From positions 1-22,173 of IMG/VR virus record IMGVR_UViG_3300044644_001325: 22,173 bases of DNA, one strand, 5' to 3'. The notes under the pieces were generated by a model, which saw nothing but the letters and a program-made list of their open reading frames with translations, was not told where the DNA came from and ran no database searches. Positions 13,000 through 18,334 of this stretch are shown piece after piece. Numbering within the stretch: position 1 is the stretch's first letter; every line of letters starts with the position of its first letter. This DNA comes from a virus. A program made the translations under genes and the position numbers.

Positions 13000-13345
13000 T
13001 TTGGATAATTCTACATTGCACTGATTCAGAGTAGTAACCATTAGAAGTCCCCAACCAACGAATGGTAACAGATCCCTTAATGGTACGAAAGTTATAGAAA
13101 GTCCAAGTAGCACTTTCATATTGCATATCACCACTCTCTGTATCTTCACGAGCCTCTAGAATCGGTGTACCCACCAAATCATCAAGATCACCAATAATTT
13201 CCTCGACACGAACATCCTCGCAGCAATCTTGCTCATGATAGAACAAAAAAGAAGGAGTATCACCCTCACCAACGAACTTCAATTCTTCGCTGTCTTCATA
13301 ACCTTTAATCTTAGAGAAGGTTAACCCAATCATCTTCTCAATCAT
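12992..13345 (-). CDS. DUF7448-type small phage protein, 117 aa
   Basis: The start is ATG 13345 (ATGA overlap with the 73-aa gene, GGAG 8 nt upstream). The pattern FYHEQDCCEDVRVEEIIGDLDDLVGTPIL followed by WTFYNF.TIKGSVTIRWLG.SNGYYSESV is characteristic of the DUF7448-type family found in many phages. The role is unknown. The DCC pair and W/G-rich strand region are conserved features. Confidence 0.85.
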   Translation of the reverse strand: MIEKMIGLTFSKIKGYEDSEELKFVGEGDTPSFLFYHEQDCCEDVRVEEIIGDLDDLVGTPILEAREDTESGDMQYESATWTFYNFRTIKGSVTIRWLGTSNGYYSESVQCRIIQND

Positions 13346-13563
13346 ACCATTGGCTCCGGTGTTTTCCACGTTTCGGTAATTGCATATTCGTCTCTATAAT
13401 AACCACATTCTTGTATAGCAAAGAGAATAGTTTCTGCCATTTGCTGATCGTAGGTAGAGGCCACGATATGTCCTCTCGTTACATTATACACGTGCCATGT
13501 AAAATCGCTATAAAGCGTACGCTCGACATATGGTTTGGTAATTTTACACTTGATTACTGACAT
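13342..13563 (-). CDS. Hypothetical 73-aa protein
   Basis: The start is ATG 13563 with GAGG 5 nt upstream. Strand-rich: VIKCKITKPYVERTLYSDF, then VYNVTRGHIVAST. First gene of the long train running down to about 9396. No strong promoter is visible just upstream; 13564-13749 contains no convincing gene. Confidence 0.72.
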   Translation of the reverse strand: MSVIKCKITKPYVERTLYSDFTWHVYNVTRGHIVASTYDQQMAETILFAIQECGYYRDEYAITETWKTPEPMV

Positions 13564-13749
13564 GTTATCCTCGAACTTTAAAAGTGTGAAAATTTTGTTG
13601 CGGATTTTTTTAGAATCCATTCGGTAAAGTCAGTGTGGTGGATGACCTTTAAGGCGTGTCGTGGTGTGTGGAGATAATGTTAAGCATAGGGTCCCCCGCC
13701 CACAAAAACCCGATTTTTCTAAAGGTGCGACCGTTTTTTCGATGTCTTC

Positions 13750-13854
13750 CTACTTACGTGAAAACATCTTTCGACGATACCGAATCACATCCACATACAA
13801 CTGGATCCAAAACCCATAGGCAATACCAAGCACGAACAGAGCCACGAATTCCAT
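13750..13854 (-). CDS. Single-helix membrane microprotein, 34 aa
   Basis: ATG 13854 has AGGAG 6 nt upstream. The hydrophobic helix (FVALFVLGIAYGFWIQLYV) is followed by a basic tail (RYRRKMFSRK), predicting a cytoplasmic C-terminus. It is preceded by the promoter at 13901-13929. Confidence 0.66.
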   Translation of the reverse strand: MEFVALFVLGIAYGFWIQLYVDVIRYRRKMFSRK

Positions 13855-13870
13855 CTTCATCTCCTAACGG

Positions 13871-14014
13871 TTAACAATCAGTCTCAAACCCATCGTATCC
13901 ATCATACCACCAAAAGCGCCCAATGTCAAGCAAAATCTTCTCGGTGGCGATATTATTTTTTTGAGAGTGCATGAGAGCTCTCCAAAGAGAATAGTGATTC
14001 ACATGAGCTACCAT
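13871..14014 (-). CDS. Hypothetical 47-aa protein
   Basis: ATG 14014 overlaps the previous stop (ATGGTAG). The C-terminal part is aromatic (LLDIGRFWWYDGYDGFETD). The frame runs through the promoter at 13901-13929, so either the gene carries an internal promoter or one call is wrong. The Shine-Dalgarno is weak. Confidence 0.5.
   Translation of the reverse strand: MVAHVNHYSLWRALMHSQKNNIATEKILLDIGRFWWYDGYDGFETDC
13901..13929 (-). promoter_or_regulatory. Early-type promoter, near-consensus
   Basis: GC-TTGACA (13924-13929), 17 bp, TATGAT (13901-13906), about 45 nt before the 34-aa microprotein. The -35 is a perfect consensus. Confidence 0.82.
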
Positions 14015-14181
14015 TCTCTATACTGCCGAGCTCGAGCAAGCCTGTATTGGTCATTGGCCCATTGGTCAAGCTCAAGCACCTCTTGGTTATACTCGTCTTC
14101 GGACAACATACCCTTGGTATACTGTAGGTCTAGCTTGTCCATCTGACGTTCGACGATGCGTTCGATTTGGTCCTCAGTCAT
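14008..14181 (-). CDS. Hypothetical 57-aa protein (SHOCT-like helix pair)
   Basis: The start is ATG 14181 (GGGAG 8 nt upstream, ATGA overlap with the 27-aa frame). Residues LQYTKGMLSEDEYNQEVLELDQWA resemble short oligomerisation modules of the 'G.LTEEEF...K' type. Acidic. Function unknown. Confidence 0.7.
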   Translation of the reverse strand: MTEDQIERIVERQMDKLDLQYTKGMLSEDEYNQEVLELDQWANDQYRLARARQYREW

Positions 14182-14261
14182 AGGTAGTGCTCCCACAGGA
14201 TATGTCCAAGCCATATGATTTCGGTCTCACGGGTAAATACAGCAAAGTCGAAGTCAGTCAT
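14178..14261 (-). CDS. Hypothetical 27-aa microprotein
   Basis: ATG 14261 overlaps the stop of the 62-aa gene and its TGA overlaps the next ATG (ATGA). The peptide MTDFDFAVFTRETEIIWLGH... has no known match. It exactly fills the space between two genes with coupling overlaps, which favours a real frame. Confidence 0.5.
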   Translation of the reverse strand: MTDFDFAVFTRETEIIWLGHILWEHYL

Positions 14262-14442
14262 TGGTCTTCTCCACTTCGAATTTGAGTTCTAGAGCTCTCA
14301 ACACATACTCAACACGGTGCCAGGGAAGCTCATGCAGAACCATAGCCATTTGAGACTCGAGATAGCCAGCCGTATAGGTTTCACCACGATCCTCGATCAT
14401 CTTGTCGACGATCTTCTGCATACGATCAACAATCACACTCAT
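14254..14442 (-). CDS. Hypothetical 62-aa protein
   Basis: The start is ATG 14442 with GGAGG 6 nt upstream; that Shine-Dalgarno is encoded by the LED codons of the preceding 37-aa gene. Helical: VIVDRMQKIVDKMIEDRGETYTAGYLESQM. Unrecognised. Confidence 0.7.
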   Translation of the reverse strand: MSVIVDRMQKIVDKMIEDRGETYTAGYLESQMAMVLHELPWHRVEYVLRALELKFEVEKTND

Positions 14443-14443
14443 G

Positions 14444-14557
14444 TTAGTCCTCCAGCGTGCCGGGAACAATCCAAAAGGAACAAGCCGTGTCCCACGAACC
14501 CGTCTGATTGATATATGCGACGCAATAACAGTCCAAAAGCCTGGTAGCGGATATCAT
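14444..14557 (-). CDS. WVVPGTLED-family microprotein, copy A, 37 aa
   Basis: ATG 14557 has GAGGAG 7 nt upstream and sits about 20 nt after the start point expected from promoter 14584-14612. The C-terminus SFWIVPGTLED is shared with copies at 15281 and 16466. It contains three Cys (LDCYCVAY, TACSFW). The final LED codons double as the Shine-Dalgarno of the next gene. Confidence 0.7.
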   Translation of the reverse strand: MISATRLLDCYCVAYINQTGSWDTACSFWIVPGTLED

Positions 14558-14583
14558 CTCAGTTCTCCTCATCAACTATTCTC

Positions 14584-14612
14584 AGTATACCTCGGATCGG
14601 GATAAAAGGCAA
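14584..14612 (-). promoter_or_regulatory. Early-type promoter for copy A operon
   Basis: GC-TTGCCT (14607-14612), 17 bp, TATACT (14584-14589), followed within about 25 nt by the 37-aa gene. Confidence 0.82.
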
Positions 14613-14627
14613 GCGATATTTTTAAAA

Positions 14628-14783
14628 TTAATCGTGCCGCTTCTCCATAACGAGAGTATACTTACCATCGCTCCACAGCTTGGACTTAACTACAACATAG
14701 CCATAGAACTGCCACTCTTTCGCGACACGGGCTACGTATGCTTTAGATCCAGTTATGATCTTCCGAAACTTGTCCTGAGCCAT
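14628..14783 (-). CDS. Hypothetical basic 51-aa protein
   Basis: ATG 14783 overlaps the previous stop by 1 nt (TAATG), with GGAGG about 10 nt upstream. Basic: DKFRKIITGSKAYVARVAKEW, then VVVKSKLWSDGKYTLVMEKR; a small strand-rich fold is likely. Unrecognised. Confidence 0.68.
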   Translation of the reverse strand: MAQDKFRKIITGSKAYVARVAKEWQFYGYVVVKSKLWSDGKYTLVMEKRHD

Positions 14784-14956
14784 TACTCATCATCCTCCGG
14801 TTCGAAGAAATCAGCGTAGCCATAGCTGTCCCAGAACTGCCTCATGCTATTTTCGCTGGACCAAGACAATAGCTGCTCAGCAAGAGTCTTAGGATCGAGC
14901 AAACCCTCATCCATAAGATCGAGGATCATGTTCGTGTATGGGCGAGAAGTATACAT
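14783..14956 (-). CDS. Hypothetical acidic 57-aa protein
   Basis: TAATG overlap with the previous gene and GGAG 8 nt upstream. Helical: MILDLMDEGLLDPKTLAEQLLSW, ending in acidic residues (EPEDDE). The 'MDEG.LD...LA...L.WMS' layout is frequent in small phage proteins. Function unknown. Confidence 0.7.
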   Translation of the reverse strand: MYTSRPYTNMILDLMDEGLLDPKTLAEQLLSWSSENSMRQFWDSYGYADFFEPEDDE

Positions 14957-15078
14957 TAACGATTCTCCGCATTAGAGATAAGATCGGAATATAACCACAC
15001 ACAAACACCGTGCCAAATCAGCTGATGCTCAGCCCAGTTGTTGATCTGGGCAATGATGTGAACTGGGATATTATACAT
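14956..15078 (-). CDS. Hypothetical 40-aa microprotein
   Basis: TAATG overlap with the 66-aa gene, GGAGG 7 nt upstream. Begins MYNIPVHIIAQINNWAEHQLIW. No known family. Part of a five-gene operon started at 15449-15476. Confidence 0.66.
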   Translation of the reverse strand: MYNIPVHIIAQINNWAEHQLIWHGVCVWLYSDLISNAENR

Positions 15079-15278
15079 TATACAGCCTCCTGATCATATT
15101 CACCGTAGGCACGAGCACCGATCACTCGACTCTCGATCGAGTAGCTATCGAATGCGAACATACCCTGTTTGTTGATATACACTTCCTTGTGAAACTCAGC
15201 ATCCTCTTGCGTGTGATAAACACCCAGGAGCATCGTATCCTCATATTCGATATGACCGAGCAGAACGTAGACTTCCAT
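15078..15278 (-). CDS. Hypothetical 66-aa protein
   Basis: The start is ATG 15278 (GGAGG 7 nt upstream, encoded by the LED codons of copy B). The pattern EVYVLLGHIEYEDTMLLGVYHTQEDAEFHKEVY resembles the family 'V.VL.....E....LGVY.T.E.AE.....'. Similar small alpha/beta proteins occur at 10603 and 16941 in this window. Function unknown. Confidence 0.74.
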   Translation of the reverse strand: MEVYVLLGHIEYEDTMLLGVYHTQEDAEFHKEVYINKQGMFAFDSYSIESRVIGARAYGEYDQEAV

Positions 15279-15280
15279 GA

Positions 15281-15424
15281 TTAATCCTCCAGGTTCAGAG
15301 TACCAGGAACAACCCAATAGCTAGGGCAATCAATATGGCCATCGTTTTTCCCGGTCAGATAGAACATACAGCCATCAACAAACACAAACGTATGACCATC
15401 GACGTAGCCCATATCCCAGCCCAT
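15281..15424 (-). CDS. WVVPGTLED-family microprotein, copy B, 47 aa
   Basis: ATG 15424 has GGAGG 5 nt upstream and lies about 20 nt after the expected start of promoter 15449-15476. Strand-like FVFVDGCMFYLTG precedes CPSYWVVPGTLNLED, the family C-terminus. As in copies A and C, the end supplies the Shine-Dalgarno for the following gene. Confidence 0.72.
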   Translation of the reverse strand: MGWDMGYVDGHTFVFVDGCMFYLTGKNDGHIDCPSYWVVPGTLNLED

Positions 15425-15448
15425 AGTATCCTCCATCATCATATTACC

Positions 15449-15476
15449 AGTATACCCTATTCTCGGGAAAAGGCAA
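15449..15476 (-). promoter_or_regulatory. Early-type promoter for copy B operon
   Basis: GC-TTGCCT (15471-15476), 16 bp, TATACT (15449-15454). Directly upstream (15484-15503) is the conserved CTGTGCTGTAACG element. Confidence 0.82.
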
Positions 15477-15483
15477 GCGATAT

Positions 15484-15576
15484 CTGTGCTGTAACGTCAA
15501 ATATTTTAAAAAAATGTCGTTTACGTAAACGCCACCTGGAGCTCCGCGGAGACAACGATGGTCGAACGTAAACGAC
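15484..15576. repeat. Control-region module 1: conserved element plus inverted repeats
   Basis: CTGTGCTGTAACG-TCAAATATT (15484-15505) matches elements at 17292 and 19271. CGTTTACGTAAACG (15518-15531) is a perfect 14-bp palindrome. GTCGTTTACGT (15517-15527) and ACGTAAACGAC (15566-15576) form an 11-bp inverted repeat around a GC-rich centre. These look like binding sites for a dimeric regulator. Confidence 0.7.
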
Positions 15577-15583
15577 TTTAATA

Positions 15584-15697
15584 TTGACTTTTTTTTAAAA
15601 ATAGAATAGTATAATGGGTGGATGGCCAGTTTCACTCTGTATATGACACATCCACCCAACTCAGAGCCACTGGATCAAGGGCCAGCACTCTAAGATC
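15584..15697 (+). other. Candidate plus-strand promoter with a structured short RNA or 23-aa peptide
   Basis: TTGACT (15584-15589) is followed by TATAAT (15610-15615, 20-bp spacing) or TAGTAT (17-bp spacing). Downstream, TGGGTGGATG (15615-15624) pairs with CATCCACCCA (15649-15658). A frame from ATG 15622 to TAA encodes MASFTLYMTHPPNSEPLDQG plus three residues, without a good Shine-Dalgarno. The transcript would run into the 3' end of the 166-aa gene. No terminator is seen. Confidence 0.35.
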
Positions 15698-16198
15698 TTA
15701 GACCAATGCTTTTACAGCATCCATGGTCAGAAAGCGAGGAGACTTGAAGGAATCAAGATCATTCGTGACATCCTCGACATACTGGCGAGCTTCATCGGCA
15801 TCGAAGTTCGGAACACCAGCCGCTTCCGGCTCAGCAATCTGTCCCTTCATATACTTACGTCCGACAGCCTTCAGACGAGCAAGATTCTTGTTACGGATAT
15901 CCTGCAGTTCCTCAACAGTCTTGTCCGTAACCTTCGGCTTATCGCCCTGCACCTTCGGCTTCGGCACCTTAACCAGCTTCGGTCCCTTAGCAGCCTTAGC
16001 AGCCTTGGCCGGAGCAGCACGAACAGCCTTGTCGACAGTGCCGAGCGAAGGATCAGCCTTAACACGGAGAGCATACGCTGCACGAGCGTTCTTCTCAGTC
16101 CAGCCAAACTCAGCCATCAGCAACGGGAGGACATCGGCCATCGCCTTGCCCTGGTTATCCTTCATAATGCGAATCACGATCTCAGTCTTCGTAGCCAT
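15698..16198 (-). CDS. Lys/Ala-rich candidate DNA-binding protein, 166 aa
   Basis: The start is ATG 16198 (AGGAG 7 nt upstream). Residues 1-50 form a helical domain (KTEIVIRIMKDNQGKAMADVLPLLMAEFGWTEKNARAAYALRVK is the span) resembling small winged-helix or plasmid/phage helix-turn-helix modules. Residues 55-95 are a histone-H1-like, Ala/Lys/Pro-rich linker (RAAPAKAAKAAKGPKLVKV). The C-terminal third is a helical acidic domain. A non-specific DNA or nucleoid-binding role is inferred. Its codons are notably GC-richer than its neighbours'. Promoter 16227-16255 precedes it. Confidence 0.78.
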   Translation of the reverse strand: MATKTEIVIRIMKDNQGKAMADVLPLLMAEFGWTEKNARAAYALRVKADPSLGTVDKAVRAAPAKAAKAAKGPKLVKVPKPKVQGDKPKVTDKTVEELQDIRNKNLARLKAVGRKYMKGQIAEPEAAGVPNFDADEARQYVEDVTNDLDSFKSPRFLTMDAVKALV

Positions 16199-16226
16199 CA
16201 TCTATCTCCTGCCTCACTATATTACC

Positions 16227-16255
16227 AGTATACCTCGGATTTCGATATTCGTCAA
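16227..16255 (-). promoter_or_regulatory. Early-type promoter for the Lys/Ala-rich protein gene
   Basis: CTTGACG (-35 TTGACG, 16250-16255), 17 bp, TATACT (16227-16232). An 8-bp inverted repeat TAAAGTCA/TGACTTTA (16261-16268, 16285-16292) lies just upstream. Confidence 0.78.
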
Positions 16256-16302
16256 GTCCCTAAAGTCAAATTTCTGAAGAAAAATGACTTTACCTAGTGT
16301 TT

Positions 16303-16464
16303 TCAGTTACTTACCAACGATTCATGATCCTGCACGTCATATCCGAAGAATGCAGCACTCTCTTTATACCAGTCAATATAATGCTTGACTGCCACGCGAG
16401 ATATATTATGATACTCTTTCGAATATCCGTTGAAGTAGATATAGAGATCATACGTGTTAATCAT
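16303..16464 (-). CDS. Hypothetical 53-aa protein
   Basis: The start is ATG 16464 with GGAGG 6 nt upstream (encoded in copy C). MINTYDLYIYFNGYSKEYHNISRVAVKHYIDWYK suggests a strand-helix unit. Unrecognised; last gene of its operon. Confidence 0.7.
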   Translation of the reverse strand: MINTYDLYIYFNGYSKEYHNISRVAVKHYIDWYKESAAFFGYDVQDHESLVSN

Positions 16465-16465
16465 A

Positions 16466-16591
16466 TCAATCCTCCAACGTTCCAGGAACAACCCAATAAG
16501 ATTGATGATCACTATTAGCAGCATATGCCACAACATGACCAAACACACCGAGATCAGCGTATATCATCAGATGATTAACATATACTACCAT
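16466..16591 (-). CDS. WVVPGTLED-family microprotein, copy C, 41 aa
   Basis: ATG 16591 has GGAGG 8 nt upstream, inside the end of the 38-aa gene. Hydrophobic beginning (VVYVNHLMIYADLGVFG) and C-terminus HQSYWVVPGTLED. The last three codons and stop (TTGGAGGATTGA) form the ribosome site for the 53-aa gene. Confidence 0.72.
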   Translation of the reverse strand: MVVYVNHLMIYADLGVFGHVVAYAANSDHQSYWVVPGTLED

Positions 16592-16592
16592 A

Positions 16593-16709
16593 TCACATTC
16601 CTCCATCAAGATAAGCAATCAGTGCCAGGCCAAGAGCAAGTCCAAACGATACGATTGCCAGAGCAACCAGTTGAACCAGCGTTTCCGAGTCAAGTCGATC
16701 GAGTCTCAT
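16593..16709 (-). CDS. Single-helix membrane microprotein, 38 aa
   Basis: ATG 16709 has GAGGAG 6 nt upstream. After a polar start (MRLDRLDSET) it is one hydrophobic helix (LVALAIVSFGLALGLALIAY). The terminal DGGM codons carry the next gene's Shine-Dalgarno. Confidence 0.68.
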   Translation of the reverse strand: MRLDRLDSETLVQLVALAIVSFGLALGLALIAYLDGGM

Positions 16710-16719
16710 ACTATTCTCC

Positions 16720-16893
16720 TCAGCTATGATACGGAGCACAGTCATCAATAATAACATATCGACGACCATTATATTCCTGGATGACTACCATATCAGCAGT
16801 AACTGCTTCCTGATACTCCTGGTTCATTCCCATCTCGACTTCATAGTCCTGGGGGAGAGTTTGGAGCTTTGCGATCAGTTCAGCTACAGTCAT
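16720..16893 (-). CDS. Small phage protein, 57 aa
   Basis: ATG 16893 has AAGGA 7 nt upstream. MTVAELIAKLQTLPQDYEVEM is a pattern seen repeatedly in short phage proteins ('M.V.ELI..L..LP.D..V'). The second half is strand-rich (MVVIQEYNGRRYVIIDD). First gene behind promoter 16927-16954. Function unknown. Confidence 0.76.
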   Translation of the reverse strand: MTVAELIAKLQTLPQDYEVEMGMNQEYQEAVTADMVVIQEYNGRRYVIIDDCAPYHS

Positions 16894-16926
16894 CTTCGAA
16901 TCCTTTATTTCAACCTTACATATATG

Positions 16927-16954
16927 ATTATACCCGTTCTCTACGAAAAGTCAA
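16927..16954 (-). promoter_or_regulatory. Early-type promoter for copy C operon
   Basis: GC-TTGACT (16949-16954), 16 bp, TATAAT (16927-16932). The -35 lies in the last codons of the 60-aa gene. Confidence 0.82.
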
Positions 16955-17123
16955 GCACTAATTTCCGTCGAGTTACTATACTGGTATAGTAGCCATCAAC
17001 GCCATCGTCGTAGAGCCGCTCGATATACGCTTGAGCCTTAGCTTCGTTAGAGAACACACAGGTAAGCTCATCATTAACAAACACGCAGTAGATCAGTTTC
17101 AGTTCATTCCGAGCCGTATCCAT
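16941..17123 (-). CDS. Hypothetical 60-aa protein
   Basis: The start is ATG 17123 (GAGGAG 6 nt upstream). LKLIYCVFVNDELTCVFSNEAKAQAYIERL has the shape of small phage alpha/beta proteins ('YCVF..DE...VFS...KA.AYI'). Driven by the promoter at 17149-17177. Function unknown. Confidence 0.74.
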   Translation of the reverse strand: MDTARNELKLIYCVFVNDELTCVFSNEAKAQAYIERLYDDGVDGYYTSIVTRRKLVLDFS

Positions 17124-17148
17124 CATCAACTCCTCAGCTTATATTCTT

Positions 17149-17177
17149 AATATACCCCAATCTTTTAAAAAGGTCAA
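17149..17177 (-). promoter_or_regulatory. Early-type promoter, proximal of a tandem pair
   Basis: GC-TTGACC (17172-17177), 17 bp, TATATT (17149-17154), about 25 nt before the 60-aa gene. Confidence 0.8.
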
Positions 17178-17209
17178 GCGAAAAGTAATAGTAAACTGAT
17201 CTTTTTTTC

Positions 17210-17221
17210 GTTTACGTAAAC
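17210..17221. repeat. GTTTACGTAAAC palindrome, site 2
   Basis: A perfect 12-bp palindrome, identical to the cores at 15519-15530 and 19318-19329. It sits between the two tandem minus-strand promoters, where a bound protein could block transcription from the distal one. Confidence 0.7.
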
Positions 17222-17255
17222 TGCTGGTGGCCTCCACCCTCCCGCCTTCCCTAAT

Positions 17256-17284
17256 ACTATACCTGATCCGCAGCGAAAAGTCAA
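17256..17284 (-). promoter_or_regulatory. Early-type promoter, distal of a tandem pair
   Basis: GC-TTGACT (17279-17284), 17 bp, TATAGT (17256-17261). Transcripts would carry a leader of roughly 120 nt containing the palindrome before the 60-aa gene. Confidence 0.78.
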
Positions 17285-17291
17285 GCGAAGA

Positions 17292-17311
17292 CTGTGCTGT
17301 AACGATCAAAT
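17292..17311. repeat. Conserved 20-bp control element, copy 2
   Basis: CTGTGCTGTAACGATCAAAT. Near-identical copies are at 15484 and 19271. All three lie just upstream of a minus-strand early promoter; this one also precedes a plus-strand promoter. Confidence 0.72.
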
Positions 17312-17318
17312 ATTTCTA

Positions 17319-17347
17319 TTGACTTTTTATTGCCTTTGGGGTAATAT
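17319..17347 (+). promoter_or_regulatory. Early-type promoter for the plus-strand 68-aa gene
   Basis: TTGACT (17319-17324), 17 bp, TAATAT (17342-17347), divergent from the minus-strand pair. Confidence 0.75.
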
Positions 17348-17372
17348 TAGGTCTAAACTGAAGGAGAACTCC

Positions 17373-17579
17373 ATGAAAGCGATTTATTTCCCCTTTAAAG
17401 GTTCAAATAATTGGGCTTTTATTAATTCATGGGTTAATAAATTCGGCCCGATAGGTTTAATATATCACGGAGAAAATGAAATGATGATCCCCGTTTTAGC
17501 GACCGAATTAGAAATTTATAATAATAAACCTTTAAACTATTATAAAAATTGCCCCCGATATAATAGAATTCGGAGGTAA
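17373..17579 (+). CDS. Hypothetical 68-aa protein
   Basis: The start is ATG 17373 with AAGGAG 6 nt upstream; upstream in-frame ATGs lie in the promoter. Begins MKAIYFPFKGSNNWAFINSW, basic at the end. Codon use is very AT-rich (all Leu codons are TTA). No family recognised. The 140 nt after it contain three tandem 10-bp repeats and the opposing terminator. Confidence 0.72.
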   Translation: MKAIYFPFKGSNNWAFINSWVNKFGPIGLIYHGENEMMIPVLATELEIYNNKPLNYYKNCPRYNRIRR

Positions 17580-17650
17580 TTAATTAATAAAGTAATTCAC
17601 TAAGAATTGCTGATGTTGTGTGGTTGATAATAAAGTTCAACACCGACACG

Positions 17651-17680
17651 CATTAACGAGCATTAACTCGCATTAACGAG
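17651..17680. repeat. Three tandem 10-bp repeats
   Basis: CATTAACGAG, CATTAACTCG, CATTAACGAG in exact 10-bp phase, followed by a partial ATTACTCG. CGAG...CTCG halves could also pair. It lies between convergent genes; a helical-phase binding site or slippage product is possible. Confidence 0.6.
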
Positions 17681-17710
17681 ATTACTCGGATCGAATAACG
17701 CATCGATTTC

Positions 17711-17732
17711 TAAAAGGGGATTAAAAACCCCC
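17711..17732 (-). terminator. Intrinsic terminator for the 17721-19209 operon
   Basis: On the minus strand, GGGG-GTTTTTAAT-CCCC is followed by TTTTAG. It overlaps the stop codon of the 78-aa gene, a very compact arrangement. Confidence 0.6.
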
Positions 17733-17957
17733 ATCAATTACGCTTAATATTTTCTCTTCCCAGAGACTAATATCCATTATATCAGCGCCAACTATAGCGT
17801 TATAGGTTAGATCAACTTCCTCGTCTATTATTTTTTCTTTAGTATCAATATCAATTACGGTTAATTGGCCGACGTAATCTCTTATTCTAACTACCTTACA
17901 ATCATATTTGTGGACTCCGTCCTCGCTATCTAATTCGGCTTTCCATATTATAGTCAT
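17721..17957 (-). CDS. Hypothetical 78-aa protein
   Basis: The start is ATG 17957 with GGAG 7 nt upstream. Strand-rich: YDCKVVRIRDYVGQLTVIDIDTKEKIIDEEVDL, probably a small beta barrel. Acidic. Last gene of a seven-gene operon. Unrecognised. Confidence 0.74.
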   Translation of the reverse strand: MTIIWKAELDSEDGVHKYDCKVVRIRDYVGQLTVIDIDTKEKIIDEEVDLTYNAIVGADIMDISLWEEKILSVIDGGF

Positions 17958-17958
17958 T

Positions 17959-18117
17959 TTATTTCTCCACACAAACGTAATGAATCATAGACTGGTGATA
18001 CTTATCCGGGTATACACGAATAAGGGCTTCACCAGCCGCCTTACATTTGTCTAGCGAATTAAACTCCGCCGTAATTGCCGCCTTATAATATAAAAGAGCG
18101 ATTAGAACGTAGGTCAT
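17959..18117 (-). CDS. Small secreted or membrane-anchored protein, 52 aa
   Basis: ATG 18117 overlaps the previous stop (TAATG). The N-terminal hydrophobic stretch (YVLIALLYYKAA) is followed by EFNSLDKCKAAGEALIRVYP and a final YVCVEK. The F.S...C..A...C layout resembles small phage proteins of unknown function. Confidence 0.68.
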   Translation of the reverse strand: MTYVLIALLYYKAAITAEFNSLDKCKAAGEALIRVYPDKYHQSMIHYVCVEK

Positions 18118-18323
18118 TATTCTTTTACCTTCATAATATGATACCCGGAGTCTTTCATAATTTTAGTATAGGCGTCTCTAACCGCTTCAGCCTTATAAAG
18201 GCTTTCAGAGACGAATATCATATGAATATCACCAGAGATTTTACCTACTAGAGCGTATTTACCGCCAGTAGACCATTCACAATATTTTTCAGTTTCGCAC
18301 GGAACGAGTGTAATTCTATCCAT
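18117..18323 (-). CDS. Hypothetical 68-aa protein
   Basis: AAGGAG upstream of ATG 18323. GKYALVGKISGDIHMIFVSESLYKAEAVRDAYTK suggests strands followed by a helix, like other small alpha/beta proteins here. Unrecognised. Confidence 0.72.
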   Translation of the reverse strand: MDRITLVPCETEKYCEWSTGGKYALVGKISGDIHMIFVSESLYKAEAVRDAYTKIMKDSGYHIMKVKE

Positions 18324-18334
18324 TTTATTTCTCC

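Noticed and set aside
13000-13149. Longer 87-aa form of the 37-aa membrane protein
   Set aside because: The extra 50 residues overlap the strongly supported DUF7448-type gene in another frame, and no ribosome site supports the upstream start.
13564-13749. Additional gene or promoter between the 73-aa and 34-aa genes
   Set aside because: Only a 12-codon frame and weak -35/-10 resemblances are visible; nothing reaches a supportable level.
15723-16277. 184-aa plus-strand frame
   Set aside because: It is antisense to the Lys/Ala-rich gene. Its long open frame follows from that gene's GC-rich codons, and the minus frame has the better ribosome site and promoter.
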